Positions 7,688-16,862 are shown, counted from the first letter of the stretch. The stretch is DNA of 64,000 nucleotides from a bacterium (GCA_024742285.1 JANSYR010000006.1:62001-126000), one strand, 5' to 3'. Numbers and translations: made by a program. The notes: generated by a model not told the origin, from the letters alone.

Positions 7688-9136
7688 TCAGCCTCGACGA
7701 CGCCGGTAGAGGCTGACCCGGTCCACCGTGATCGGCCGGATCGCAGCCTCCTCGGGCTGCGAGATCTCGACCGAGAGCGTTCCCGGCGAATCGCCTGCAG
7801 CGCTCTCCAGTGCCTGCACCTTCTCGGTGACGTCGATCGTCGCGGAGAGCCCGTTTCCCGCGTGCGCCCCGTCGGTATTCGACGCTTCCCGGAGTCCGAA
7901 GAAGACCAGGGTCTCGGTCACCGTTTCACCCGTGCCGGGCGCCGCAATGGAGACGTTCAGGACGCCGCTCGCGGCCTCTCCGCGCACCCCTTCCACATTG
8001 AGGAAGACGCGCTCTTCGCCGGCCGCAGCGACGCGCGGCCCCGGGGCCGCGGCGAATGTGACCTCGGTCCGGACCGGCCCACGCTCGATCGTGACCGCAG
8101 CGTCGTTCGCTGCGATGAGAGACGTCGAAGTCGAGCCCGGTCGTGTCACGGCCGCCACTCCGGGGCCCGGCGGGGCGATGCCGGTCCCGCTCGTCAGAGA
8201 GTCGTAGGTCGGTTCGAGCCGGCCACCCGGGAGCGTATCCTCCGGGACGAACACCTCAAGGCTCTCGTCGGGTCGGGGCATCTCGAACTGGCGTGGGAAG
8301 GGACCGTTTCGCCAGGGCTGACTCCGCTCCTGGTCGTTCTGTGGATCGTCCATCCAGGCCGCCCAGAGGCGGTCGATGTTGCAGTGGTGGACCCAGAAGA
8401 TGGGGTCGAGGGCAGCGAACGAGGGATCGGACATCCAGCCATCGGGCCCGGTAGTTCGTCCGCCGCCGACCATGACGTGCACGAAGTTGTGGGGGTTGCT
8501 CTCGATCGCCCCATAGGCGTTGCCCTGCTGGTCGAAGCCGCTGATCGGACCTCCGTATCCGAGGGATCCGGGGTCCGACGTGTACGTGTCTTCGGTCTGG
8601 GCTGCGAGGTCGATGTCGCTGGCGATCCAGGTCTGCGGCCCAAGCGACGCCGCGGGGCCGCGCAGCGCGTCGGCGAGCGGGTTCGGATCTCCCGCGGTGG
8701 TCGCGGGATGACTCGGAAGTGTGGGGTCCCGGAACTCCTGAGGGATGTCCCGAGCCGCGGAGTTCGACGCATCCAGGTAGTTCCAGTACGGCAGGGCCCA
8801 ATCGGCCGGACCGCCCTGGCTCGCGATCCAGTCCGCGAGGATACTCTCGAAGGCCGCCAGGTAGCCGCGATGCCACGGCAGGAAGAACCAGCCGGCGTGC
8901 TGGCATTGGTTGAACAGGCGGCCCCGCTCCACGCGACCCGGCGCCGGCGTCGTGCTCGAAATGAGCCCCTGGTCGAGCCAGCCTTGGCCGTTGATTCCGT
9001 GGATCGCGGCGAGGTAGAGCCAGCTCGTCCGCGTCGCCAGCGCCCTCGAGCGGAGCTCTCCGACGGCCAGCGCGTACCAGACGAGCTCGTCGGACCAGGT
9101 GCCGAGTCTCGCGATGTCCTTTCGCGTCCCTGCCAT
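7688..9136 (-). CDS. Tyrosinase (di-copper oxidase) with C-terminal beta-rich domain
   Basis: 482 aa from the ATG at 9136, chosen for a strong AGGAGG 6 nt upstream; the frame runs on to 10405, but that part only shadows the next gene. Copper A ligands are likely H46 (AAIHGING), H80 (CQHAGWFF) and H89 (LPWHRGY). Copper B ligands are likely H216 and H220 (NPHNFVHVMVGG) and H251 (DPIFWVHHCNIDRLW). These match the tyrosinase/polyphenol oxidase domain (PF00264). Residues about 300-480 form a beta-rich tail like those covering the active site in latent polyphenol oxidases. There is no signal peptide, so the enzyme appears cytosolic. It is sixth in an operon of proteases, 53 nt after a caspase-like gene. 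Activation of a latent oxidase by cleavage of this tail is an inference worth testing. Confidence 0.88.
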   Translation of the reverse strand: MAGTRKDIARLGTWSDELVWYALAVGELRSRALATRTSWLYLAAIHGINGQGWLDQGLISSTTPAPGRVERGRLFNQCQHAGWFFLPWHRGYLAAFESILADWIASQGGPADWALPYWNYLDASNSAARDIPQEFRDPTLPSHPATTAGDPNPLADALRGPAASLGPQTWIASDIDLAAQTEDTYTSDPGSLGYGGPISGFDQQGNAYGAIESNPHNFVHVMVGGGRTTGPDGWMSDPSFAALDPIFWVHHCNIDRLWAAWMDDPQNDQERSQPWRNGPFPRQFEMPRPDESLEVFVPEDTLPGGRLEPTYDSLTSGTGIAPPGPGVAAVTRPGSTSTSLIAANDAAVTIERGPVRTEVTFAAAPGPRVAAAGEERVFLNVEGVRGEAASGVLNVSIAAPGTGETVTETLVFFGLREASNTDGAHAGNGLSATIDVTEKVQALESAAGDSPGTLSVEISQPEEAAIRPITVDRVSLYRRRRG

Positions 9137-9189
9137 GAGTTTCCTCCTCGTGTGTCGTGTGTCGAGTCCGTTGCGCGTTGCGGGCGGGG

Positions 9190-10581
9190 CTACGGGGCCA
9201 CCGAGACAGGTGCCACGGTCGGGTCGCCCAGGATCACCAGGCTCTGCCGGTCGAGCGCCGTCAGCTGGAGACGCAGCGCGCGGGGTCGCGTGTTCGGGTC
9301 GCCGAGCGGCGAGTGGTCGCGGAGCTGGGCGAGCTGCCCGAAGAGGTCGCCCGCCGCCCGATGGCAAACGTCGAAGGCCATGCCGATGGTCTCGGGTCGC
9401 GCCTGGTAGAGGCCCTCGTAGAGCGCGCGCACGGTGCCGTCGGTCATCAGCTGCTTGGACTCGGGCTGCTGCAGCGTCCAGTCGAACGTCGGCTCGACAT
9501 GGCCGACGAAGGAGCGCAGGGGCTTCTCTGCACCCAGGAGTCGCTCCGGGAGCGGTGCCACCTGGGCGCCCAGCGCCGCGACCCCGTCCACCACGCGGAG
9601 AGCGGCGGAACCCTGTGGCAGCAGGCCGTGATAGATCGTGCCCGTATCGCCTCCCGCCGAGCAGCACGCGTGCGCGTACCAGATCGCGCCGTCCGGCTGC
9701 CACGCGTCCAGCAGGGCATCGACCTGCAGCACGTGGTGGCCGTCGTCCACGGGCACGCCGAGCTGCGCGCGCATCGCGTCCGGGTCGTGGGTCGGGCCCG
9801 TCATGCCGTGGCTGGTGGTCACGACCAGCCCGGGGCGCTCCTGCGCGAGTGCCTCGATGAGCGCCGGGCCCGTCGCCGCCTGGTCGAAGAGCGTCGTCGT
9901 CTGCTGGACGTCGGAGTCGTGGTGAAGGCGCTCCGCCGTCTTCTCCGCGATCGAGACGCGCATCAGGTGCGAGATCGCGTCCTGGTCCGTTGCCCAGACG
10001 ACCGGGTGCGTCGGCCTCGACTCCGCGCCCGCCCATCCATCGATCAGGGCATCCACGTAGCGATCGAGTCCCTCCATCGACGGCCGTAGCCGTCCAACGT
10101 AGAAGCCCTGGTTCAGCACGTACTGCATGGCCCACGGGACGTCGCTCGGGTCTGCGCAGATCAGCAGGTAGAGCGGCAGCCGACCCGGGCCGGTACCGCG
10201 CTTCGTTCCGGTCAGCGGAATGTCGGCGTGTCCGCCGTCGGCGCGGTAGCGACGCAGCGCCTCGGGAGCCAAGTCGGGCGCGTAGCGAAGAACGGGCGAC
10301 CCCGGGCGGGAGAGCAGGAGCTTCTGGATCGGCTCCGGCGCGTCCGCCGCCGTGGCCTGCTCCGCTGGGGTCAGCGCGGGGTTCTCGGGAAGCAGGAGCC
10401 CCCATCCCACCCGCTCGTCTCGGAAGTCGCGCAGGTCGGGCGGGGACTCGGCGGCGAGCATCAGGCGCTGGCGGCCACGTTCGTGGAGGGCCCAGTTCCT
10501 ACCCCCCTCGGCGAGCGCGTCCGCGCTCGCGACCTCGTCACCGGTCCACGCATTGATCGAGAGGCTCTCGGGAAGCGTCAA
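9190..10581 (-). CDS. Caspase-like (CHAT / C25-related) peptidase
   Basis: 463 aa if it starts at the TTG at 10581, 5 nt after the previous stop; no better in-frame start lies nearby and the first ATG would remove about 40 residues. The catalytic pair is visible: H258 in LVVTTSHGMTG and C306 or C307 in IWYAHACCSAGGD, the His-then-Cys order of caspase-fold peptidases. The C-terminus (LVILGDPTVAP) resembles the end of clan CD domains in gingipain-like proteins. No TPR or transmembrane segment is seen. It follows another caspase-like gene and precedes the tyrosinase, so it may be a downstream member of a cascade. The family is inferred from motif order, and the subfamily is uncertain. Confidence 0.75.
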   Translation of the reverse strand: MTLPESLSINAWTGDEVASADALAEGGRNWALHERGRQRLMLAAESPPDLRDFRDERVGWGLLLPENPALTPAEQATAADAPEPIQKLLLSRPGSPVLRYAPDLAPEALRRYRADGGHADIPLTGTKRGTGPGRLPLYLLICADPSDVPWAMQYVLNQGFYVGRLRPSMEGLDRYVDALIDGWAGAESRPTHPVVWATDQDAISHLMRVSIAEKTAERLHHDSDVQQTTTLFDQAATGPALIEALAQERPGLVVTTSHGMTGPTHDPDAMRAQLGVPVDDGHHVLQVDALLDAWQPDGAIWYAHACCSAGGDTGTIYHGLLPQGSAALRVVDGVAALGAQVAPLPERLLGAEKPLRSFVGHVEPTFDWTLQQPESKQLMTDGTVRALYEGLYQARPETIGMAFDVCHRAAGDLFGQLAQLRDHSPLGDPNTRPRALRLQLTALDRQSLVILGDPTVAPVSVAP

Positions 10582-10586
10582 GGGGA

Positions 10587-12017
10587 TCAGCCCACCCCGG
10601 CCCGGTGCTCGGTCGCGGGCTCGGGTTGCGTCGGCGGGTGGAGCTCCGGAGCCGAGGCATGGGGGAAGTTGCCGTTCCGGTCGGGCACCAGCTCCGGCGG
10701 ATAGCCATCGAGCAGATCCAGGAGCGCGTCGCGCATGTCTTCCGGCGCATCGACCTGCATGACCCGGAGTTGCCCGGCGACGAGGTCCGCCTTCCGTTGC
10801 ATGAGTGCGAACGTCTCCGGGTCCATCCGGTGAGACGCGTCCTCGAGGGTCAAGACGAAGGCATCGGGACGCACGTAGAGCAGGGGCAGCGCCCACTCGC
10901 GGTTGTTCTCGGCGTCGCCCTGGTAGCGCTGGCACAGGCTGCGGCGGGGCGCGTGGAGCGCCGCCGCCCACTCGATCTCGAGGGACTGCCCGAAGGCGAG
11001 GCCCGACAGCCCGTCGTCGAGCAGGCCGAACAATGCCTGGTAGAAGTCGGCAGCGAAGCTGCTGGCGTCCGACGCGTTGACGGGCTCCAACATGCCGATC
11101 GCCGCCGGGACGCCCCGCTCGGAGACGAGGAGGTGCGCGAGGGAGTGTCCGTTCGCCGGGGCCTGGCCGCTCTTGCAGCAGCTCAGCGTGACGAGCCAGA
11201 CGCCATCCAGGCCGGGCATGGAGGCGAGGTCGCTTCCGGTCAGCTGGATGGAGGAGCCACTCGCGCCCGTCGCGATGTCCAACGGGGTCGCGATGTGCAG
11301 CTCCGTCATTCCGGCACTCGTCCTGCCGTGACACGAGAGGTGGAGGATGTTGGCCCTGGCGTCGGCCAACGCACGCTCGAGCTCGGCCAGGTTCGGGGGG
11401 ACCTCGTCCGCCTGGATCCACGCCTCGAGCCCGTCGGCATCGATCTCGCCGCGAATCGTCGCAAGCGTCGCTTCGCTTGCGACGAAGAGCTGCATCTCCA
11501 GCTCGAGGCCGGCGTCGTGGGCTCGTACCGCGGTCTGCTTGAGCGCAAGCCATTCCGACAGACCGGAATCCTCCCGCACGCCCAGCACGGCGACGAGCCG
11601 TAGCGGCAGGCTGAACTCCGCGGTGTTGGCCGAGAGCGGTCGCGTCGAGTCCGCCATCCGGCCGATGGGCGACACCCGCTCAAGGGAAACGAACTTCCCA
11701 GCGTCGCTGCAAAGGGTCTCCCACGAGAGCAGCTCGGAATCGGAGACGCCCGCGATCCGGAAGAAGATCGGGCTGATCTCGCCCGGGGGTGCGGCCAGCG
11801 CGTTCTGGAGCGCCGCCGCGACGGCCTGATCCTGTCGAAGCTGGGCCCAGAGCCGCTGTCCGTGTTGCCGAACGGATTGCGGCACCGACCAGTCCGGGGG
11901 GTCGCAGTCGAGCGGCTGCAGAATCGCCTCGTGCCCGTTGGCCTGACCCTTGTCGAGACGGAAGAGCGCCGCGTCCTGGTACGACGCATGGAGACTGATG
12001 ACCGTCCGGTCGCCCAT
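10587..12017 (-). CDS. CHAT-domain caspase-like protein
   Basis: 476 aa. The C-terminal half is a CHAT domain: ILHLSCHGRTSAG gives H230 and LVTLSCCKSGQAP gives C281, matching the CHAT pattern xHxxCHG ... LSxCxTG. Then comes SLAHLLVSERGVPAAIGML, the usual strand-helix after the cysteine, and LSGLAFGQSLE. The N-terminal 200 residues (an early segment EISPIFFRIAGVSDSELLSWETL) look like the pre-CHAT region. CHAT proteases are activated by partners in conflict systems, for example TPR-CHAT with type III CRISPR effectors or gasdermin modules; none of those partners is present here. The start overlaps the previous stop by 1 nt (TGATG). Both catalytic residues are intact. Confidence 0.85.
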   Translation of the reverse strand: MGDRTVISLHASYQDAALFRLDKGQANGHEAILQPLDCDPPDWSVPQSVRQHGQRLWAQLRQDQAVAAALQNALAAPPGEISPIFFRIAGVSDSELLSWETLCSDAGKFVSLERVSPIGRMADSTRPLSANTAEFSLPLRLVAVLGVREDSGLSEWLALKQTAVRAHDAGLELEMQLFVASEATLATIRGEIDADGLEAWIQADEVPPNLAELERALADARANILHLSCHGRTSAGMTELHIATPLDIATGASGSSIQLTGSDLASMPGLDGVWLVTLSCCKSGQAPANGHSLAHLLVSERGVPAAIGMLEPVNASDASSFAADFYQALFGLLDDGLSGLAFGQSLEIEWAAALHAPRRSLCQRYQGDAENNREWALPLLYVRPDAFVLTLEDASHRMDPETFALMQRKADLVAGQLRVMQVDAPEDMRDALLDLLDGYPPELVPDRNGNFPHASAPELHPPTQPEPATEHRAGVG

Positions 12018-13435
12018 CAGGAACGCTCCCGTCGTGAGAAGTCCGCCACGATGCTCTGGATCTTGCCGAGGGTGTCCGTCAGCTCCTCGACGTCCGAGCT
12101 GGCTCGCGGGAGGCTGCCGCTGCGAATCTGCTCCGTGAGGCGTCCGATCTCCAGCGACTGCTTCTGCATGTAGCGTTCGCTCGCCGAGAGCCAGGTGGGC
12201 ACACTCTCCTCGGTGAGGCGGATGTCCTCGAGGAGGCTCTTGAAGTCGGACGTGAGGATCGCCTGCGCGGTCTGCTCCTCCTCCGTGGTCGTCTGGCCCA
12301 GGAGCTCGGGGTGGCAGTAGAGGAAGAGGGCCGGCGATCGGGGTGGCGGCGACGGGGCTGGGCCCTCGGCGGAGCCGAACAGGAATCGCTCGGCTTCGCG
12401 GAGTGCGAGACAGCTCGGGTCGAGCCGGAGCTCGTGGTGGAGCACCGGGCCCGGTCGCAGCTCCGCGAGCTCGTACGCCAATGCGCGCAGCCCCATCTCC
12501 GAGTGACTCGGATCGGGGGAGGAGAACACCGTCCCCCAGGCGCCGATCCGTTCGCAGAAGCTGTTGAGCTCCGGCGCGCCGACGAAGCGTGCCATGCGGA
12601 GGTCTTCGTTCTGGCGGGGCGACTCGGATAGCGCGAGTGCGCCCTGCCCGCGTGCCGCGTACCCGTGCGCGAGGAAGTGCACGACGTCGATCGAACGTCC
12701 GGAGAGAGCGTCCTGCATCCAGAGGAGCCAGGGATTCACGATCCTGTCGTCGCTGCGGATTGTCAGGTCCCGCTCGGGCGCGCCGTAGTCGCCGGCGCCG
12801 GAGGGCTCGTGCAGGCGGACCGGTCCGTCGGGACCGACGCGGTCCTGGAGACGGCGTTGCAGCTCGTCGAGGAAGACCGGCTCCACGAAGACGTGGACGC
12901 GGACCCGCTCCCGGACGTGCCCGTCGGTCAGGATGTCGACCAGGCTCTCGAGCGTCTCCACGAGGTGGAAGTCCTCCTTGGCGATGGGGCTGCTGCTGCA
13001 GATCGCCACCTCGAGCCTGCCGGGTGCACCGTGGCTCGAGTCGACGAGGAAGTCCGGCAGCCGCAGCAGCGGATGCGGGAGTCGCTCGCGGAGGAGACGC
13101 TCCCAGGGCACCATCGAGAGGTATCCGCAGGGCTTCACCAGGTGGATCCAGACCGGGTCGTCCGCCCCATGGTCGTGCTCCAGCGCGGCCCCGATCGCGT
13201 CGAGGACGGAGTCGGGAAGTTCAAACGGGATGCCCTGGCGGAGTGTGGCTCGCCGCTCGAGCCGCTCGGGCACGCCGATCTCCTCGATCGGGACGCGCTG
13301 CTGCGGCATCAGGGGCTCCGCGTGTCCCTCGCCTCCCCCCTCCAGGTCGAAGAGCACCCAGGTCTCCGATCCCGACAAGTCGAGGGCGATTCGAAGGACG
13401 ACGAGCCCGAATCGCTGCTTCAGGATGATCGCCAT
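12017..13435 (-). CDS. CHAT-like protein lacking the catalytic cysteine
   Basis: 472 aa. The segment GYLSMVPWERLL (about 104-115) is the CHAT pre-domain signature. IDVVHFLAHGYAARGQGALAL places a caspase-type histidine at H257. Where the LSxC strand should follow, the sequence reads WGTVFSSPDPSHSE, with S305 and S306 instead of cysteine. The C-terminal 100 residues are helical and charged, with coiled-coil character. It is probably a pseudo-protease that pairs with or regulates the intact CHAT protein encoded next, whose start overlaps this stop by 1 nt. Serine acting as nucleophile is not excluded but would be unusual for this clan. It lies 8 nt after the MBL gene. Confidence 0.65.
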   Translation of the reverse strand: MAIILKQRFGLVVLRIALDLSGSETWVLFDLEGGGEGHAEPLMPQQRVPIEEIGVPERLERRATLRQGIPFELPDSVLDAIGAALEHDHGADDPVWIHLVKPCGYLSMVPWERLLRERLPHPLLRLPDFLVDSSHGAPGRLEVAICSSSPIAKEDFHLVETLESLVDILTDGHVRERVRVHVFVEPVFLDELQRRLQDRVGPDGPVRLHEPSGAGDYGAPERDLTIRSDDRIVNPWLLWMQDALSGRSIDVVHFLAHGYAARGQGALALSESPRQNEDLRMARFVGAPELNSFCERIGAWGTVFSSPDPSHSEMGLRALAYELAELRPGPVLHHELRLDPSCLALREAERFLFGSAEGPAPSPPPRSPALFLYCHPELLGQTTTEEEQTAQAILTSDFKSLLEDIRLTEESVPTWLSASERYMQKQSLEIGRLTEQIRSGSLPRASSDVEELTDTLGKIQSIVADFSRRERS

Positions 13436-13443
13436 CGGAGCTC

Positions 13444-14547
13444 CTACGCGAGTGTCAACGTCTTGAAGTGATGATTCGAGGGCATGATCTTGAGGTCGTA
13501 GCCGAACTCGTTCTCGGGGAACTCCTGCTGCAGCTTCGTCAGCGTGTTGCGCCGGTTCGTCGCGATGATGTCGATCTCGCGCTCCTGGGCCTTCGCCGCC
13601 TCGACGATCCAGCTCAAGGTCGACAGGTCCGGGTTGTCCGGGTGGCCGTTGGCGGAGATCACGTAGGTATCGGCAGTGACCTTCTTGAAGAAGGTCTTGG
13701 TGACGTTCCGGTCGCTCCCGTGGTGCGGAACCTTCATGACGTCGACGTGGAGCTTTCCGTCGTCGTCGAGGTGGCCGGCATCGCCGAGACCGTCGAGCAG
13801 GTGGTCGCTGCGTCCGTCGCCCGTGAACAGGATCGTCTTGTCGTGAGCCTCGGCGATCATCATGACGCTGCTCAGGTTCGGGACGCTCTGGTCCGCGTTG
13901 GCCATCACCTGGGACTCACCGCTGATGAGGTCATCCTCGTGGACGTCGAGCCATTCCGCCCACTCCGTCTTCAGCGCGTCTAGGTTCGCGCGGGTGGGCC
14001 CGACGATGTGGAGATTGAGGTTCCCGAACTCGAGGGGATTTGGTGCGTCGTCGACGCAGATCAGCCCGTCGGGGAACTGGTCGTTCAGGGGTAGTCCGAG
14101 CAGGACGGCGAGCCGCCGGAAGCGGCTCCCCTGCCCGAGCCCGAGGAAGCCCGCCATCGCCATCGGCATGCTGGCGGTCCCTGCCGCGCCCAGCGCTGCC
14201 GCCATCCGGGCCTGGATGCTGCCGTCCGAATCGATCGCCTCGGTGAACGAGTTGTGCCAGACGTTGTCCACCTCGATGAGGGGCGAATCGCCCTCCGCCT
14301 GGTCCTCCTCGAGCTCGGCGAAGAAGTCGAGCAGTCCCACGATGTGGTCACCGTCGACATGGCTGACGTTGACCACGTCGAACTTGCCGCCCGCGTTGCG
14401 GACGTGGCGGATCTGTCGCCGCAGGTGGTCGCGGTAGACGTCCTCCGGCCCGCCGTCGATGAGGCTGAAGCGCGGGTTCGACTCCGATCCGTACTCGAGG
14501 ATGAAGCAATCGCCGAAATCGGCCTGGATGATGCGCAGCTTGAACAC
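13444..14547 (-). CDS. ComEC/Rec2-like metallo-beta-lactamase-fold hydrolase
   Basis: 367 aa. Metal motifs: SHVDGDH (H63, D65, D67, H68), TILFTGDG near 240, and VPHHGSDRN near 275. The D in place of the second H of HxHxDH is common in ComEC/Rec2-type enzymes, as is LIDGGP near residue 30. Such proteins are nucleases or phosphodiesterases, and stand-alone copies are recurrent in protease-containing conflict operons. There is no signal peptide or membrane segment, unlike ComEC itself. The gene lies between the S8 protease (34 nt away) and the CHAT-like gene (8 nt). Possible roles are a nucleic-acid or cyclic-nucleotide hydrolase acting as sensor, effector or off-switch. Its substrate cannot be read from the sequence. 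Confidence 0.85.
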   Translation of the reverse strand: MFKLRIIQADFGDCFILEYGSESNPRFSLIDGGPEDVYRDHLRRQIRHVRNAGGKFDVVNVSHVDGDHIVGLLDFFAELEEDQAEGDSPLIEVDNVWHNSFTEAIDSDGSIQARMAAALGAAGTASMPMAMAGFLGLGQGSRFRRLAVLLGLPLNDQFPDGLICVDDAPNPLEFGNLNLHIVGPTRANLDALKTEWAEWLDVHEDDLISGESQVMANADQSVPNLSSVMMIAEAHDKTILFTGDGRSDHLLDGLGDAGHLDDDGKLHVDVMKVPHHGSDRNVTKTFFKKVTADTYVISANGHPDNPDLSTLSWIVEAAKAQEREIDIIATNRRNTLTKLQQEFPENEFGYDLKIMPSNHHFKTLTLA

Positions 14548-14581
14548 AGGGGGGTCCTCCTTGGGCGGAACGTCCGTCGGA

Positions 14582-16804
14582 TCAGGCCGGAACGAGCTCG
14601 GAGTCGAGGGCGCCCGTTGCGACCAGCGCGAAGTCCTGCGCGAACTCGCCGAGCAGGTTGGTCGCCGTGACCTGGACGCGGTACGTGCCGGCCGTCGGGT
14701 TCGGGATGCGAACGACCTCGACGTTGTTCTCGGGGTCGGGGATGCCGAGGCTCAGCGGCAGGTCCTGATTGCCGACCCACTTCCGCCCGGTCGCGGCCTC
14801 CTCCACGAACAGGTTCAGGTTGTTCTGCAGCGCGCGTGCGGGTAGGTCGGTCCAGGCGAGACACAGGCGCAGGAACTCGCCGCCGTCGGCGACGTCGATG
14901 TCGAAGCGCATGCGCTGGCCCGGCGTGGCGAAGTGGAGGTTGGTGTCTTCCCAGGGGTCGAGGAAGGCCAGGCGCATCCACGGCTCGGCGTCGTTCGGGA
15001 TGGCGTGCTGCATGTGCAGGCAGCCGAAGCCCTGGTGGAAGTTGGGCGACACGGAGAACTCGGCGGTGGCGCTGCGGCCGCTGAGCCAGCGCGTGCTGTT
15101 GACGAGGGTCGCCTTCACGAGAGCGGCGCTCGGGCTCTCGTGCTCGCGCTGCTTACGGTAGTACTCCCGCACGAGCGCGGCGCATCCGGCCACCAGCGGC
15201 GCGGACATGCTCGTTCCGCCGTTGTATGCATAGCGCCGGTTGCTACCCGGGAAGGAGCCCCAGAAGTTCCGGCTCGGGGCCGTCGAGGACCGGGTCGAGA
15301 CGATGTCCGTCCCCGGGGCCACGAGGTCCGGCTTGATGCGACGATCGTCGCAGGGTCCCCGACTGCTGAATGCCGCGATCTCCTCCGGGTCGCCGGAAAC
15401 GCGGTCGTCGCCCTCCGGCGCGTGGGGGAAGTCAGCGGGCCAGGCGTCGTTGTTGCGCAGCCCCGAGTAGCCCCCGCTCGAGCGGTCGCTGCGGCTGGCG
15501 CCGACCGTGAGCGCATTCTTGCTGGAGGCCGGCGATCCGATCGAGAGCCAGTCCACGAAGCCCGAACCGGTATTCGGGCCGCCGCGATCGACGCCCTCGT
15601 TGCCCGCGGAGATCACCAGCAGCATGTCGCGGTGTTCGTGAACGAACTCGTCGGCCTCGATCGAGTTGAAGGTGTAGCGGGAGGCGGTCGCCGCGCCCCA
15701 GCTGTTGTTGTGGATGCGCGCCCCCGCGTCATAGGGGGGCTGGAACAGGTCGGCGAGGTTCCAGGGCAGGCCGCCCAGCTCGCCATCGGCGTCCATGATC
15801 GACTGCACGTACAGCTTCGCGCCGGGCGCGGTCCCGCGGATCCCACCGTTCGAGGCGCTTCCGTCGCCGGCGACCGAACCGCACACGTGGGTTCCGTGAC
15901 CATCGGGGTCGCTCGCGTCGCCCGTGCGCCCGAGCGCGTCGACCCGCTCGATGCGACTCACGAGGTCGGGGTGCGCGCGGTCGACGCCCGTGTCGGCGAC
16001 GGCCACGAGCTCGCCATCCCCCGTCTGGGTCAGGACCGGCTCACCCCCCGGCTCGGGGTCGATGCCCATCAACGCGCGGGCGCGGTCGTTGTGGAGTGAA
16101 GGCGCGATGAACTCCTCCACGGCCTGGACCTCCTGCCTGGCCCGAATACGCGTCAGGAGCGGCGAGCTCTCGAGGAGATAGATCCGGATCTTGCGCCCGC
16201 GAACGCCGGCCACCGAGACGCCCTCGGAAGCGAGCCAAGACTCCACTGTGTCGGCGTCTTCCGCGCGATGGAGGCGCAGGTCGAGCGTCAGCATGCGGTC
16301 GACGCCGATCGCGGGAGCCTGGGCTCGCGCGGATGCGGCGGCGGGCGCCTGGTCGTTCGGGTCGTAGGGTCGAACCGCCGCCACGAAGCCCAAGCCCCGG
16401 ACGTTCTCCAGCTGCTGCGGCGTGAGATAGGTGCTGTAGAGGCTTCGACTCGGCGCGACGCACTCGAGAAGACGGACGTCGAGGTCTTGCAGCGACTCGC
16501 GTCGGGCGGGGGTGATGGGCCCGGCCAGCTGGACGACGAAGAAGCCGGGCTCCGGCGCGCCCGCGACCTGGGGTCCGGCCGCCGCCGCCGCGGGTTGGGG
16601 AAGACCCTCGACGTCCACGCCCGGATCGGTCCCGCCGTCGAGCACGCCGACGATCAGACCTGCGTCCCGGAGCTGCGACAACTGCGACGCGTCGATCGAC
16701 CCGAGCGCATAGCCCTCCGTGAACTCGGCGTCCTCGAGCAAATCCTGGGCCGATGCGGCCTCGGACTCGTGCATGAAGTGTGCGATGACGCGAACGACCG
16801 CCAT
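14582..16804 (-). CDS. Subtilisin-like S8 serine protease with doubled pro-like region
   Basis: 740 aa from the ATG at 16804, which has GAGGGG 10 nt upstream; the ATG at 16813 directly abuts that site. Catalytic residues: D271 (AVADTGVD), H303 (DPDGHGTHV) and S532 (GGTSMSAP), with oxyanion N402 (VISAGNEG). Residues about 88-150 and 170-235 look like two inhibitor_I9-type pro-segments. The last 120 residues form a beta-sandwich tail like P-domains (LAWTDLPARALQNNLNLF). No signal peptide is present, which is unusual for a subtilase and fits an internal role. It is the first gene of the operon. Within a multi-protease locus it is a natural candidate for initiator or executioner. The enzyme call is firm; the pathway is inference. 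Confidence 0.9.
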   Translation of the reverse strand: MAVVRVIAHFMHESEAASAQDLLEDAEFTEGYALGSIDASQLSQLRDAGLIVGVLDGGTDPGVDVEGLPQPAAAAAGPQVAGAPEPGFFVVQLAGPITPARRESLQDLDVRLLECVAPSRSLYSTYLTPQQLENVRGLGFVAAVRPYDPNDQAPAAASARAQAPAIGVDRMLTLDLRLHRAEDADTVESWLASEGVSVAGVRGRKIRIYLLESSPLLTRIRARQEVQAVEEFIAPSLHNDRARALMGIDPEPGGEPVLTQTGDGELVAVADTGVDRAHPDLVSRIERVDALGRTGDASDPDGHGTHVCGSVAGDGSASNGGIRGTAPGAKLYVQSIMDADGELGGLPWNLADLFQPPYDAGARIHNNSWGAATASRYTFNSIEADEFVHEHRDMLLVISAGNEGVDRGGPNTGSGFVDWLSIGSPASSKNALTVGASRSDRSSGGYSGLRNNDAWPADFPHAPEGDDRVSGDPEEIAAFSSRGPCDDRRIKPDLVAPGTDIVSTRSSTAPSRNFWGSFPGSNRRYAYNGGTSMSAPLVAGCAALVREYYRKQREHESPSAALVKATLVNSTRWLSGRSATAEFSVSPNFHQGFGCLHMQHAIPNDAEPWMRLAFLDPWEDTNLHFATPGQRMRFDIDVADGGEFLRLCLAWTDLPARALQNNLNLFVEEAATGRKWVGNQDLPLSLGIPDPENNVEVVRIPNPTAGTYRVQVTATNLLGEFAQDFALVATGALDSELVPA

Positions 16805-16862
16805 GTTCGCCATCCCCTCACGTCCCGCGGCGCCTGATGCGCGCGGGGATGCAGCCTTATCT

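Noticed and set aside
7688-10405. Tyrosinase frame extended to 905 codons
   Set aside because: The extra 420 N-terminal codons lie within the caspase-like gene in another frame. The strong ribosome site and ATG at 9136 mark the true start.
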